Position numbers and translations under genes: made by a program
Shown: positions 18,041 to 27,791 of the stretch, piece after piece
Numbering within the stretch: the first letter of the stretch is position 1
Layout of the letters: every line of letters starts with the position of its first letter
The notes under the pieces: generated by a model
Told to the model about the DNA's origin: nothing
What the model saw: only the letters and a program-made list of their open reading frames with translations
The model's database searches: none
Source: an uncultured Pelagibacteraceae bacterium
Lineage (GTDB): Bacteria; Pseudomonadota; Alphaproteobacteria; Pelagibacterales; Pelagibacteraceae
Length of the DNA: 49,526 nucleotides
Direction of reading: 5' to 3'
Assembly (NCBI GenBank): GCA_902554035.1
Contig: CACDMX010000006.1
Location: 1 to 49,526, forward strand

Positions 18041-18722
18041 TTAAATAATTTGATATAATCTTTTCTATCCCAATGAAATCTCTAATAAGATGATTATGAG
18101 AAATTTCACTAACTTTCTTTTCTGTATATCCATCCTCTAAAAGAATAAAAGGGACTCCAGCATTTTTAGCAGTTTCAGAATCTGTTTCACTATCACCTAT
18201 CATTACACTTTTTTTTATGTCACCTTGCATGATATCAATAACATTCGTTAGATGCCTTGGATCTGGTTTACAATAATCAAAAGTATTACTTCCTGCTATG
18301 TATTCAAAATAATCATAAACATTAATTTTTTTTAAAAGATCAACCGCTAAGTAGTCCTGTTTATTTGTACAAATACCCATCGAAATATTATTTTCTTTAC
18401 ACCATTTTAAAAAATCTAATACACCATTTGATAATTTACTTTCATTTGCAATATTATTTGAATAGAATTTTATAAACTCATTAGTCATTTCTTTTTTAAT
18501 TTTATCGTCATCTACTTTGCCAAATTCTTTTTTTGCTTGACCCCAAACAGATCTGCCTATTAAAGATTTGGCTCCTTTACCCACTAAATTTCTAATATCT
18601 TCTGTCGTTTTAGTTTCATATCCATATTTTTTCATCACATGATTGTGAGCGTTCATAAGATCAGGCGCCGTATCAACCAAAGTTCCATCTAGATCGAATA
18701 TTATTGTTAATTTTTGAGTCAT
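18033..18722 (-). CDS. gph: HAD-family phosphatase, phosphoglycolate phosphatase-like
   Basis: A HAD hydrolase of about 229 residues with all four motifs: FDLDGTLVDT (nucleophile and acid Asp) at the N-terminus, CTNKQD (motif II), Lys in YCKPDPRHL (motif III) and GDSETDSETAKNAG (motif IV). The helical cap and the VDTAPDLMNAHN start match phosphoglycolate phosphatases, which clear 2-phosphoglycolate from DNA repair or other sources; related HAD enzymes share this look. The frame stays open to 18746, but the ATG at 18722 (MTQKLTIIFDLDG) gives the normal family start. Confidence 0.8.
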   Translation of the reverse strand: MTQKLTIIFDLDGTLVDTAPDLMNAHNHVMKKYGYETKTTEDIRNLVGKGAKSLIGRSVWGQAKKEFGKVDDDKIKKEMTNEFIKFYSNNIANESKLSNGVLDFLKWCKENNISMGICTNKQDYLAVDLLKKINVYDYFEYIAGSNTFDYCKPDPRHLTNVIDIMQGDIKKSVMIGDSETDSETAKNAGVPFILLEDGYTEKKVSEISHNHLIRDFIGIEKIISNYLND

Positions 18723-18794
18723 TTTAAAAGTATTAATAAGAAACAATTTGTGACTTAAAGATCATTGTTACTTAACTATAAGAAAACTTAATAA

Positions 18795-19403
18795 ATGAAA
18801 CAAATAAATTTACAAGACAATTTAAGAAAAAAATTCATCAAAAAAGGGGTGAAGATGATGGCTCCCGAAACAGTTTTTTTTTCTAAAGATACAAAAATAG
18901 GAAAAAATGTAACTATAGATCCATATGTTGTAATTGGAGAAAAAGTAAAAATTCAAAATAACGTTAAAATTTTTTCATTTTCACATTTAGAAAAAGTTAA
19001 AATAGAAAATAATGTAAATATTGGGCCATATGCAAGATTAAGACCAGGCACAATTTTAAAGTCAGGCTCTAGAGTTGGTAATTTTGTAGAAATTAAAAAG
19101 AGCATAATTGGAAAAAGTTCTAAAGTTAATCATTTATCTTACATTGGAGATTCTGACTTAGGATCAAAAGTAAATATAGGAGCAGGAACAATAACTTGTA
19201 ACTATGATGGAATAAAAAAAAATAAAACAAAAATTAAAGATAAAGTGTTTATTGGCTCTAACACTTCTTTGGTTGCTCCAATTACTATCAATGAAAATAG
19301 CGTTGTTGGGGCAGGATCTGTTGTAACAAAAAATGTAGGCAAAAAATCTTTGGCATTAACCCGATCTGCCCAAGTAGAAATTAAAAATTATAAGAGAAAA
19401 TAA
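18795..19403 (+). CDS. GlmU acetyltransferase half (glucosamine-1-phosphate N-acetyltransferase), stand-alone
   Basis: A 202-residue left-handed beta-helix protein that aligns by eye with only the C-terminal half of GlmU: APETVFF, GPYARLRPGT, GNFVEIKKS, HLSYIGDSDLG, NIGAGTITCNYDG and GSNTSLVAPITI are GlmU landmarks. The HLSYIGD and NYDG segments hold the acetyl-transfer active-site residues. The N-terminal uridylyltransferase domain (LAAGxGTRM) is absent, and there is no upstream frame for it. It should acetylate glucosamine 1-phosphate. GlmS follows 2 nt later, so the UDP-GlcNAc precursor steps are co-transcribed. The uridylyl step must be encoded elsewhere. Confidence 0.85.
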   Translation: MKQINLQDNLRKKFIKKGVKMMAPETVFFSKDTKIGKNVTIDPYVVIGEKVKIQNNVKIFSFSHLEKVKIENNVNIGPYARLRPGTILKSGSRVGNFVEIKKSIIGKSSKVNHLSYIGDSDLGSKVNIGAGTITCNYDGIKKNKTKIKDKVFIGSNTSLVAPITINENSVVGAGSVVTKNVGKKSLALTRSAQVEIKNYKRK

Positions 19404-19405
19404 AT

Positions 19406-21223
19406 ATGTGTGGAATTGTAGGAATAGTTAGCAACAAATCTGTTTCAGCTAGTATTATAGGTGCATTAAAAAAACTTGAATATCGTGGCTATGACTCAGC
19501 TGGCATATCTACAATAAGTAATGGACAAATATACGAACAAAAATGTTCAGGAAGAGTTGATAACTTAGAAAAAATTCTTTTTCAAAATCCATCAAGTGGG
19601 GATCTTGGCATCGGTCATGTTAGATGGGCAACACATGGAGTGCCAAATCAAGTAAATGCACATCCTCATTCATCAGAGGTAGTTTCTGTTGTTCATAATG
19701 GGATCATAGAAAACTCAGATGAATTACGAAAGGAATATAAAGAAAAAGGTTACTCTTTTAAATCTCAAACAGATACAGAAGTGATTACAATTATGTTAAC
19801 TGATTACCTTAAAAAAGAAAATTTAATTAACTGTATTCATAAAACGCTAGAAAAATTAGAAGGCAGTTTTGCTTTGGGAGTTATTTTTAAAGATTTTGAT
19901 AATTTGGTAGTTGGAGCAAGACGAGGTAGCCCTTTAGCTGTTGGTTATGGACATAATGAAAATTTTATTGGCTCAGACTCTTATGCGCTTAAATCAATGA
20001 CAAATAAAATTTCTTATCTCGATGATGGAGATTTTTGTATTTTATTTAAAGAAAAAGTAGAATTTTATAATTCTGATAAAAAAAAAATTAATAAACAAAT
20101 ATTTGAGTTATCTAATGAGGATAATACAGCAGATAAAGGTGATTATAGAGATTTTATGTCAAAAGAAATTAATGAACAATCTATCACAACAAAAAAATGT
20201 ATTAATGAATATTTAGATAAATCACGTAATGATATAAATATTTATAATTTACCAATCGACCCAAAAAAAATTAATAAAATTCGTTTAATAGCCTGTGGCA
20301 CAGCATATCATTCATGTTTGATGGCAAAGTATTGGATTGAGGAATTCACATCATTAGATGTTGAGGCTGATATAGCTTCAGAGTTTAGATATAGAAAAAT
20401 AAAATTCAACTCAAATGATCTTTATATCTTTGTTTCACAATCTGGAGAAACTGCAGATACTTATGCTGCATTAGAAAAGTGTAAAAAAAATCAAGTTAAA
20501 ACATGTGGAATTGTAAATGTAGTCGAAAGCTCTATAGCTAGAATGGCAGATTTTGTTTTACCAATACATGCTGGACCTGAAATAGGAGTTGCTTCTACAA
20601 AAGCTTTTATTGGACAGCTTATAGTTCTTTATTTATTGACTTTAAAAATATCTAAAGAAAGAAATGATATAATTAACGACGAATATTTAAAATTGATTTT
20701 AGATTTAAAGAAATTACCCGAACTAATCGAGGAAACATTAAATAAACAGAAAGATATTCAGTTAATTGCAAGAGATTTTATTGAGGCAAAAGGAACGATG
20801 TACCTGGGTAGAGGCTACTCTTATCCAATTGCAATGGAAGGAGCTTTAAAACTCAAAGAACTTTCTTATATTCATGCAGAGGGATATGCTGCCGGAGAAA
20901 TGAAGCATGGACCACTTGCTCTTATCGAAGATGGTATGCCAGTTATCGTTTTAGCGCCCAAAGATAGATTTTTTGAAAAAACTATTTCTAATATGCAAGA
21001 AGTAATAGCTAGAGGTGGTAAAGTTTTAATGATTACAGACGATACATCGAAAACAATGAATGAAAATATTAGATTTAAATTTCAAATTCCTAAAACAAAT
21101 TCAACAATAAATTCTTTTCTTTTAACTATCCCAATTCAATTTTTGGCATACCACGTTGCATTATTAAAGAATTGTGACATAGATAAGCCACGAAATCTTG
21201 CTAAATCCGTCACTGTTGAATAA
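19406..21223 (+). CDS. glmS: Glutamine-fructose-6-phosphate aminotransferase (isomerizing)
   Basis: A 605-residue enzyme making glucosamine 6-phosphate from fructose 6-phosphate and glutamine. Cys2 of MCGIVGIV is the N-terminal nucleophile of the glutaminase domain, with GHVRWATHG and HNGIIEN. Two SIS domains follow, shown by VSQSGETADT and by LGRGYSYPIAMEGALKLKE. The C-terminus PRNLAKSVTVE is the standard ending. It lies 2 nt after the stand-alone GlmU acetyltransferase gene and probably shares its transcript. No glmS ribozyme-like or other leader structure could fit in that gap. Confidence 0.95.
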   Translation: MCGIVGIVSNKSVSASIIGALKKLEYRGYDSAGISTISNGQIYEQKCSGRVDNLEKILFQNPSSGDLGIGHVRWATHGVPNQVNAHPHSSEVVSVVHNGIIENSDELRKEYKEKGYSFKSQTDTEVITIMLTDYLKKENLINCIHKTLEKLEGSFALGVIFKDFDNLVVGARRGSPLAVGYGHNENFIGSDSYALKSMTNKISYLDDGDFCILFKEKVEFYNSDKKKINKQIFELSNEDNTADKGDYRDFMSKEINEQSITTKKCINEYLDKSRNDINIYNLPIDPKKINKIRLIACGTAYHSCLMAKYWIEEFTSLDVEADIASEFRYRKIKFNSNDLYIFVSQSGETADTYAALEKCKKNQVKTCGIVNVVESSIARMADFVLPIHAGPEIGVASTKAFIGQLIVLYLLTLKISKERNDIINDEYLKLILDLKKLPELIEETLNKQKDIQLIARDFIEAKGTMYLGRGYSYPIAMEGALKLKELSYIHAEGYAAGEMKHGPLALIEDGMPVIVLAPKDRFFEKTISNMQEVIARGGKVLMITDDTSKTMNENIRFKFQIPKTNSTINSFLLTIPIQFLAYHVALLKNCDIDKPRNLAKSVTVE

Positions 21224-21258
21224 TTACCAAACTTTGATAAAACACTCTTAGGTTGAAC

Positions 21259-22638
21259 ATGAAAAAATGGAAAATTAACAGTTGGAGAAATTATCCAGTA
21301 AAACACATCCCTACTTATGAGGATGCAAAGGAGTTAACTTCAGTTTTAAATAAAATTAAAACTTTTCCTCCTTTAGTTTTTGCTGGTGAAACAAGACATT
21401 TAAAACAACAACTTGCAAATGTTGTTGATGGTAAAGCATTCTTATTACAAGGAGGAGACTGCGCTGAAAGTTTTGCTGAATTTAATCCTGACAATATAAG
21501 AGATACATTTAAGGTGATATTGCAAATGTCATTAATTTTAACATACTCAGCATCTTTGCCTGTAGTAAAATTAGGTAGAATAGCAGGACAGTTTTCTAAG
21601 CCAAGAAGTGCACCAACTGAAATACAAGGTGATAAAGAACTTCCAAGTTATCTTGGAGATAATATTAACGGAATTGAATTTACTGAGAAAGCAAGAAAAC
21701 CTGACCCTAAAAGATTATTCAAAGCTTATTCTCAGGCTGCCTCGACTTTAAATTTACTCAGAGCTTTTTCAAAAGGAGGTTTTGCTGATTTAAATAAAGT
21801 TCATTTATGGAATTTGGATTACATTAAAAAAAGTCAACAAGCAAAAAAATTTAAAGATCTAGAAGATAAAATTGCTGATGCCTTAGCATTTATGGATGCA
21901 TGTGGTATTACTTCTGATTTTAATAATAGATTATACACTGTTAATTTTTGGACATCACACGAAGCTTTACTTTTACCATTTGAAGAAAGTATGACTAGAG
22001 TAGATTCAACAACAGGAGAATATCATGATACATCTGCACATTTTGTTTGGATAGGTGATAGAACTAGACAATTAGATGGTGGCCATGTTGAGTTTTGTAA
22101 AGGAATACAAAATCCAATTGGAATTAAATGTGGTCCGACATCAAAACCTGACGAAATTGCAAAAATTTGCAATGTTTTAAATCCAAATAATGAAAAAGGA
22201 AAAATTACATTAATTTCAAGATTTGGTCATGAAAAAGTTGAGAAATTTTTACCAAAATTAATTAGAGGTATTAAAAAAGAAGGACTTAATGTTATTTGGT
22301 CTTGTGATCCAATGCATGGGAATACAATTAAATCTACTACAGGTTTTAAAACTAGACCTTTTAACAATGTTGTTTCAGAGGTAAAAAATGTTTTTGCAGT
22401 TCATCAAAGCGAAGGTTCATATGCAGGAGGTTTACATATAGAAATGACTGGTCAAAATGTTACAGAATGCACTGGTGGAGCGAAAAATATTTCTGATGCA
22501 GACTTATCAAGTAGATACCATACACACTGTGATCCTAGATTAAATGCAGATCAAGCTTTAGAGCTTGCATTCTTAATATCTGATGAGATTAAAAAGAATT
22601 CTAATTACGCTAAAAACGGAATTAGAGCGGCATCTTAA
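21259..22638 (+). CDS. 3-deoxy-7-phosphoheptulonate synthase, class II
   Basis: About 459 residues; the first committed step of aromatic amino-acid synthesis, condensing PEP and erythrose 4-phosphate. It is the plant/Mycobacterium-type class II enzyme: LPPLVFAGE-like start (FPPLVFAGETRHLK), LLQGGDCAESFAEF, GRIAGQFSKPRS, LWIGDRTRQLDGGHVEF, WSCDPMHGNT and GGLHIEMTGQNVTECTGG are signature blocks, with metal-ligand Cys, His, Glu and Asp among them. I use the ATG at 21259; a TTG two codons earlier is possible. It lies 35 nt after glmS on the same strand. Confidence 0.92.
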   Translation: MKKWKINSWRNYPVKHIPTYEDAKELTSVLNKIKTFPPLVFAGETRHLKQQLANVVDGKAFLLQGGDCAESFAEFNPDNIRDTFKVILQMSLILTYSASLPVVKLGRIAGQFSKPRSAPTEIQGDKELPSYLGDNINGIEFTEKARKPDPKRLFKAYSQAASTLNLLRAFSKGGFADLNKVHLWNLDYIKKSQQAKKFKDLEDKIADALAFMDACGITSDFNNRLYTVNFWTSHEALLLPFEESMTRVDSTTGEYHDTSAHFVWIGDRTRQLDGGHVEFCKGIQNPIGIKCGPTSKPDEIAKICNVLNPNNEKGKITLISRFGHEKVEKFLPKLIRGIKKEGLNVIWSCDPMHGNTIKSTTGFKTRPFNNVVSEVKNVFAVHQSEGSYAGGLHIEMTGQNVTECTGGAKNISDADLSSRYHTHCDPRLNADQALELAFLISDEIKKNSNYAKNGIRAAS

Positions 22639-22677
22639 ACTATTGCAAAATTTAGCTGTAATAATTAATTAAAAGGT

Positions 22678-23415
22678 ATGACACCCTCAGAGAAAGTAAA
22701 ACATATTAGTAATTGGATATTGAATTATGTTAATTCAATGCCCAAAAAAGCCGAGTCACTTGTAATAGGTATTTCCGGTGGTATCGATTCATCTGTATCA
22801 AGTACTTTAAGCGCTCTAACAGGTTTAAAAACTATTGTTTTGTCTATGCCAATCAACCAAATAAAGTCTCAGCATGATTTAAGCATCAAACATCAAGAGT
22901 GGTTAGTAAAGAATTTTAAAAATGTTAAAGCTCATACTATTAATTTAGATAATTTGTTTAGTAGTTTCAAAACAACTCTTTCAGATTTTGATAATGAGCA
23001 TGGGCTTGCAAATTCGCGAGCAAGATTAAGGATGGCTACTCTTTATCAAGTAGCTTCGTCAAACAATGGTATTGTAGTTGGAACCGGAAACAAAGTTGAG
23101 GATTTTGGTGTAGGTTTCTATACAAAATATGGCGACGGAGGAGTGGACATATCTCCAATAGCAGATTGTAATAAAACTCAGGTTTGGGAGCTTGGCAAAG
23201 AATTAAAAATATTAGATGAGATTATAAAAGCAGAGCCTACCGATGGTTTATGGGATGATGGCAGAACTGATACCGGTCAGTTAGGTTTAAAATATAATGA
23301 ATTAGAAGAGGCAATGAACAACCCAAATTCTAAAAATAGAGAAAAGTACGAAAAAATAAGAAAATTAAACTTGCATAAAATGGAATCAATTCCAGTTTGT
23401 AAGATTCCCAACTAA
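22678..23415 (+). CDS. nadE: NAD+ synthase, ammonia-dependent
   Basis: A 245-residue ATP-pyrophosphatase-fold enzyme that amidates nicotinic acid adenine dinucleotide to NAD+. The PP-loop SGGIDSSVS near residue 36 binds ATP, and NSRARLRMATLYQVA, VGTGNKVEDFGVGFYTKYGDGGVDI and PTDGLWDDGRTDTGQLG are family blocks. No glutaminase (nitrilase) domain is attached, and the length fits the ammonia-using type. It lies 39 nt after the DAHP synthase gene and 45 nt before cysS. Confidence 0.92.
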   Translation: MTPSEKVKHISNWILNYVNSMPKKAESLVIGISGGIDSSVSSTLSALTGLKTIVLSMPINQIKSQHDLSIKHQEWLVKNFKNVKAHTINLDNLFSSFKTTLSDFDNEHGLANSRARLRMATLYQVASSNNGIVVGTGNKVEDFGVGFYTKYGDGGVDISPIADCNKTQVWELGKELKILDEIIKAEPTDGLWDDGRTDTGQLGLKYNELEEAMNNPNSKNREKYEKIRKLNLHKMESIPVCKIPN

Positions 23416-23460
23416 TCAATTAGATTAACAAATCTAAAATTAAAGTATATTTCTATAGTT

Positions 23461-24822
23461 ATGGATAAAGATATTTTTTTAACAAATAGTTTTGGAAACA
23501 AAAAAGAAAAATTTGCACCAATTAATACCAAGAAAATTGGCATGTATGTTTGTGGTCCAACAGTTTACGATGATCCACACATAGGAAATGCAAGACCATT
23601 GGTTGTTTTTGATATCTTATACAAAGTTTTAAAATGTAAATACGGCAAAAAATCAGTTTCTTATGTAAGAAACATTACAGATGTTGACGATAAAATTATT
23701 CAATCTTCTTTAGAAAAGAAAATATCTATTGATGATTTAACAAAAAAAATAATATTAAATTTTAATAATGATTGCGAATATTTAAATTGTGAAAAACCTG
23801 ACGAGGAACCTAAAGCAACTGATAATATTTCTCTTATGGTTAAAATGATAGAGGATTTAATCGATAAAAATTACGCATACATTAATAATAACCATGTTTA
23901 CTTTGAGGTTAAAAAATTTAAAGATTATGGAAAACTTTCGAATAAAAATTTAGAAGAATTGGTTGCTGGTTCTCGGGTAGAAATATCAGAAAATAAAAAG
24001 AATGCAGAAGATTTTGTTTTGTGGAAACCATCTAAAGAAAATGAACCATCTTGGGACTCCCCATGGGGCAAGGGTAGACCTGGCTGGCATTTAGAATGTT
24101 CTGTAATGTCAAAAAAATATCTTGGAACTAAATTTGATATTCATGGTGGTGGCAGAGATTTAATATTTCCTCATCATGAAAATGAAATTGCTCAATCTCG
24201 ATGTGCAAACGATACTGATACATTTGCTAATTATTGGGTGCATAATGGATTTATAACTATTTCAAATGAAAAAATGGCAAAGTCTCAAGGTAATATTTTA
24301 AAAATTAAAGATTTAAAAAAAAATATTAATGGTCAAGTTTTAAGATTGGCTCTTATAACCACTCACTATAAGCAGCCATTAGATTGGAACGATAAACTAC
24401 TTGAAGAATGTCAAAAAACTTTAAACAAATGGTATGATTGTTATATTCAAGTTAAAAAGAAAGTCTTAATTCCTGATGAGTTATTGGCGCCACTTTATGA
24501 TGATTTAAATACTCCAAGTTATATAGCAAATATTCATAAATTATATGAAAAGGCTCATCAAGGAAATGATCAAGATAAGGAAGTTTTTACAACTGCTTGT
24601 AACTTTATAGGTTTGCTCTCTGAAACAAAAGATCAGTGGCTTAAGTTTAAAAAAGAAAAATCTGAGATATCAGAAGAAGAAATATTATCTAAAATTAAAG
24701 CACGTGATAAAGCTAGAAAAGATAAAGATTATAAACTTTCTGATAAAATTAGAGATGAACTGCTTAACAAAGGTGTTTTAATAGAAGATAAAGATGGTAA
24801 AACCACGTGGAAATTAAAATGA
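23461..24822 (+). CDS. cysS: Cysteinyl-tRNA synthetase
   Basis: A 453-residue class I synthetase. The zinc-binding Cys in MYVCGPTVYD, the HIGH motif as HIGN in DPHIGNARPLVVFD, further zinc ligands in WHLECSVMS and HHENEIAQS, and the KMSKS motif as KMAKSQGN are all present, with an anticodon-binding helical C-terminus. Length is normal for the family. The stop codon overlaps the start of cimA in an ATGA junction. Confidence 0.95.
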   Translation: MDKDIFLTNSFGNKKEKFAPINTKKIGMYVCGPTVYDDPHIGNARPLVVFDILYKVLKCKYGKKSVSYVRNITDVDDKIIQSSLEKKISIDDLTKKIILNFNNDCEYLNCEKPDEEPKATDNISLMVKMIEDLIDKNYAYINNNHVYFEVKKFKDYGKLSNKNLEELVAGSRVEISENKKNAEDFVLWKPSKENEPSWDSPWGKGRPGWHLECSVMSKKYLGTKFDIHGGGRDLIFPHHENEIAQSRCANDTDTFANYWVHNGFITISNEKMAKSQGNILKIKDLKKNINGQVLRLALITTHYKQPLDWNDKLLEECQKTLNKWYDCYIQVKKKVLIPDELLAPLYDDLNTPSYIANIHKLYEKAHQGNDQDKEVFTTACNFIGLLSETKDQWLKFKKEKSEISEEEILSKIKARDKARKDKDYKLSDKIRDELLNKGVLIEDKDGKTTWKLK

Positions 24823-26420
24823 GTAAAGAAAAATTATACATATTTGATACCACGCTAAGAGACGGGGCACAAACACAAGGCGTTGATTTTTCTATTGATG
24901 ATAAATTAAAAATAGCTAAATCATTAGATGATCTTGGAGTTGATTATATCGAAGGTGGATGGCCAGGAGCCAATCCAACAGATACAGAATTTTTTCAGAA
25001 AAAAGTTAAATGTAAAAATTCAGTCTTAACAGCATTCGGTATGACAAAAAAAACTGGTAGAAGTGCAGACAATGATCCGGGCTTATCTGCTCTTTTAAAT
25101 AGTAATTCAAAAGCAGTATGTATTGTTGGTAAATCATGGGACTTTCATGTTGATGTCGCTCTTGGTATCTCTAATGAAGAAAACTTGGAAAATATTAGCG
25201 AAAGTACAAAACTTTTTGTTAAAGAAAAAAAAGAGTTTATGTTTGACGCTGAACATTTCTTTGACGGCTATAAAGCAAATCCAAAATATACTGTGTCATG
25301 TTTAAAAGCTGCTTATGATAACGGTGCAAGATGGATAGTTTTGTGTGATACCAATGGTGGGACACTACCTCATGAAGTAACAAAAATAGTTAATGAAGTT
25401 ATAAAAATTATTCCAGGAAAAAATTTAGGAATTCATGCACATAATGATACTGGAAATGCTGTATCTAATAGTTTAGCAGCAGTATTAGCTGGCGTTAGAC
25501 AAGTTCAAGGAACAATTAATGGATTAGGTGAAAGATGTGGTAATGCAAATCTTATGTCTTTAATACCAACATTTTATTTAAAAAAAGATTTTTCAGATAA
25601 ATTTGAAATCAATATTAAAGAGAATAACATTAAGAATTTAACTCAATGTTCAAGACTTTTAGATGAAATATTGAACAGAAAACCAAATAAACATTTGCCG
25701 TATGTCGGAGCTGCTGCTTTTTCCCATAAGGGGGGATTACATGTTTCTGCAGTTCAAAAGGATCCAAAAACTTATGAGCATATCAATCCAGAAGAGGTCG
25801 GTAACGTAAGAAATATTGTTGTTTCAGATCAAGCTGGAAAATCTAATATATTATCAAGATTAAAAACTATTGGAATTGACATTAAAGAAGATGATCCTAA
25901 AGTTAAAAAACTTTTGAGTGAGGTAAAAGATAGAGAGTTTATTGGATATAGCTACGATGGAGCAGATGCTTCATTTGAACTATTAGCTAGAAGAATAATG
26001 AGCGAAATACCAAGATATATTTTAATTAAAGAATATGATGTGTCAGTAAAAAAAAACTCCTCAGGAAATATAATTTCATCAGCAAAGGCTCATCTAGAAG
26101 TAGATGGAGAAAAAATTGTTTGCGAGGGAGAGGGTAACGGTCCAGTTAATGCACTAGATAACGCTATCAGAAACAATGTTGATCGATTAGCAAAATATTC
26201 TAAGTATTTAAAGGACCTTAAATTGGTGGACTATAAAGTTAGAATTTTAAATACTGGTACAGAAGCTATAACAAGAGTTTCTATAGAGAGCACAGATTCA
26301 AAAGGTAAAAATTGGTTTACAATAGGAGTTTCAACAAATATTATTGACGCTTCATTTAAAGCTTTAATAGATAGTTTGGATTATAAATTATTTAAAGATA
26401 ATGCTCCTGCAAGCAATTAA
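24819..26420 (+). CDS. cimA: Citramalate synthase
   Basis: About 533 residues of the LeuA/HCS-like TIM-barrel family. It starts IFDTTLRDGAQTQGVDFSI, then DYIEGGWPGANPTD, characteristic of CimA rather than 2-isopropylmalate synthase. The metal site HAHNDTGNAVSNSLAAV and NGLGERCGNANL follow, and a C-terminal LeuA-type regulatory domain begins near residue 400. CimA condenses pyruvate and acetyl-CoA to (R)-citramalate, giving threonine-independent isoleucine synthesis. I use the ATG at 24819 (ATGA overlap with cysS) rather than the upstream GTG at 24807. It ends in a TAATG overlap with trmJ. Confidence 0.9.
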   Translation: MSKEKLYIFDTTLRDGAQTQGVDFSIDDKLKIAKSLDDLGVDYIEGGWPGANPTDTEFFQKKVKCKNSVLTAFGMTKKTGRSADNDPGLSALLNSNSKAVCIVGKSWDFHVDVALGISNEENLENISESTKLFVKEKKEFMFDAEHFFDGYKANPKYTVSCLKAAYDNGARWIVLCDTNGGTLPHEVTKIVNEVIKIIPGKNLGIHAHNDTGNAVSNSLAAVLAGVRQVQGTINGLGERCGNANLMSLIPTFYLKKDFSDKFEINIKENNIKNLTQCSRLLDEILNRKPNKHLPYVGAAAFSHKGGLHVSAVQKDPKTYEHINPEEVGNVRNIVVSDQAGKSNILSRLKTIGIDIKEDDPKVKKLLSEVKDREFIGYSYDGADASFELLARRIMSEIPRYILIKEYDVSVKKNSSGNIISSAKAHLEVDGEKIVCEGEGNGPVNALDNAIRNNVDRLAKYSKYLKDLKLVDYKVRILNTGTEAITRVSIESTDSKGKNWFTIGVSTNIIDASFKALIDSLDYKLFKDNAPASN

Positions 26421-27127
26421 TGTCATCTGTATCTTTTATTCTTCATAAACCACAGTTATCTGAAAATATAGGAGCATGCGCTAGAGCTATTAAAAACTTT
26501 AGTTTTAATAAATTAGTAGTAATTAGCCCTAAACCTATATTTCCCAATGACAAAATTATTGCTACATCAGTAGGCGCAAAAGAAATTATTAAAAAATGTA
26601 AAGTTTACGAAAACTTAGAGTCTGCTATTAAAAATGTTGATTACGTTATCGCTACATCTTCTAGGTTTAGAAATAAAAATATTAAGCATATTACCTTAAA
26701 CGAATTATTGAATATAGATTTCAGTAAAAAAATTGGCTTTCTATTTGGTTCAGAGGCGTCAGGACTATCAAACAGTGAAATAGTTTATGCTAACTGCACG
26801 ATGCAAATACCCACTAATCCCAATTTTAAATCACTTAACTTGTCTCACAGTGTAATTATTGTGGCGCAAGTAGTTTCAAGTTTAATTAAATTAAAAAGAT
26901 CAAGTTTTAAAAAGTCTCAAAAGGTTAAACCGGCATCCAAAAAAGATATTCAATTAATGATAAATTTATGCATTTCTCAGCTTGAGAGTAAAAATTTTTT
27001 TAAACCAACTGAAAAAAAACCCATAATGCTGGAAAATCTTAGAAATATTTTTTATAAAATGGAGTTATCCGAAAAAGAAACTCGCATTTTATCAAGTGTA
27101 TTTGCTAATCTTGCAAAAAAAGGTTGA
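26420..27127 (+). CDS. trmJ: SpoU-family tRNA 2'-O-methyltransferase (TrmJ-like)
   Basis: A 235-residue SPOUT-fold RNA methyltransferase. FILHKPQLSENIGACARAIKNF is the TrmJ/LasT-like start (motif 1 Arg within NIGACARA), IGFLFGSEASGLSN is motif 2 and LNLSHSVIIVAQVV is motif 3, forming the knotted AdoMet site. The C-terminal extension is helical and basic. It probably methylates a tRNA anticodon-loop ribose (position 32 in known TrmJ); the exact target is inference. It is translationally coupled to cimA by a 1-nt overlap. Confidence 0.85.
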   Translation: MSSVSFILHKPQLSENIGACARAIKNFSFNKLVVISPKPIFPNDKIIATSVGAKEIIKKCKVYENLESAIKNVDYVIATSSRFRNKNIKHITLNELLNIDFSKKIGFLFGSEASGLSNSEIVYANCTMQIPTNPNFKSLNLSHSVIIVAQVVSSLIKLKRSSFKKSQKVKPASKKDIQLMINLCISQLESKNFFKPTEKKPIMLENLRNIFYKMELSEKETRILSSVFANLAKKG

Positions 27128-27155
27128 TTGACAAAAACATGGGTAAGTTTATAAA
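27128..27155 (+). promoter_or_regulatory. Sigma70-type promoter before rpsD
   Basis: A perfect -35 TTGACA lies at 27128-27133 and a -10 TATAAA at 27150-27155, with a 16-nt spacer. It starts immediately after the trmJ stop and ends 13 nt before the rpsD ATG, so rpsD should have its own short-leader transcript. Seen by motif matching only. Confidence 0.55.
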
Positions 27156-27168
27156 AGCGATTTATTAA

Positions 27169-27786
27169 ATGACAAAAAGACTAAATTCTAAACATAAAGT
27201 AGACAGAAGACTAAGAGTAAACTTATGGGGTAGACCTAAAAGCCCGTTTAATACTCGTGCCTACCCACCTGGTCAACATGGACAAACAAAATCTGCCAAA
27301 CCCTCTGACTATGGTACTCAGTTACAAGCTAAACAAAAACTAAAATCTTATTATGGAAACATGAATGAGAGACAGTTTAGAAATGTTTATAAAAAAGCAA
27401 TTATGAAAAAGGGCGATACTGCAGAGAACCTAATTGGTTTATTAGAAAGACGATTAGATGCAGTTATTTATAGATCAAAATTTTCAACTACCATTTTTGG
27501 AGCAAGACAATTGATTAATCATGGACATGTAAGAGTAAATGGAAAAAAAGTTAATATCGGAAGTTATCAATTAAAAGAAGAAGAAACTGTTGAAATTAGA
27601 GAAAAGTCAAAACAGCTTGCTTTGATTGACATAGCTTTAGCTAACAAAGAAAGAGAAGTTCCGGAGTACCTTCAGGTTGATGAGAAAAACAGAAAAGTTA
27701 AATTTGTTAGAACTCCTAAGTTTGAAGAAGTACCATATCCAGTTGTGATGGAACCAAATCTTGTTATTGAATATTATTCAAGATAA
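27169..27786 (+). CDS. rpsD: 30S ribosomal protein S4
   Basis: A 205-residue S4 protein, a primary 16S rRNA binder. The N-terminus ([27 protein letters not shown], without zinc cysteines) and the S4 RNA-binding domain around [11 protein letters not shown] and [14 protein letters not shown] are clear. The C-terminus [15 protein letters not shown] is standard. It follows its own putative promoter and converges on the glutaredoxin gene with 5 nt between the stops. Confidence 0.97.
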   Translation: MTKRLNSKHKVDRRLRVNLWGRPKSPFNTRAYPPGQHGQTKSAKPSDYGTQLQAKQKLKSYYGNMNERQFRNVYKKAIMKKGDTAENLIGLLERRLDAVIYRSKFSTTIFGARQLINHGHVRVNGKKVNIGSYQLKEEETVEIREKSKQLALIDIALANKEREVPEYLQVDEKNRKVKFVRTPKFEEVPYPVVMEPNLVIEYYSR

Positions 27787-27791
27787 AAAAT

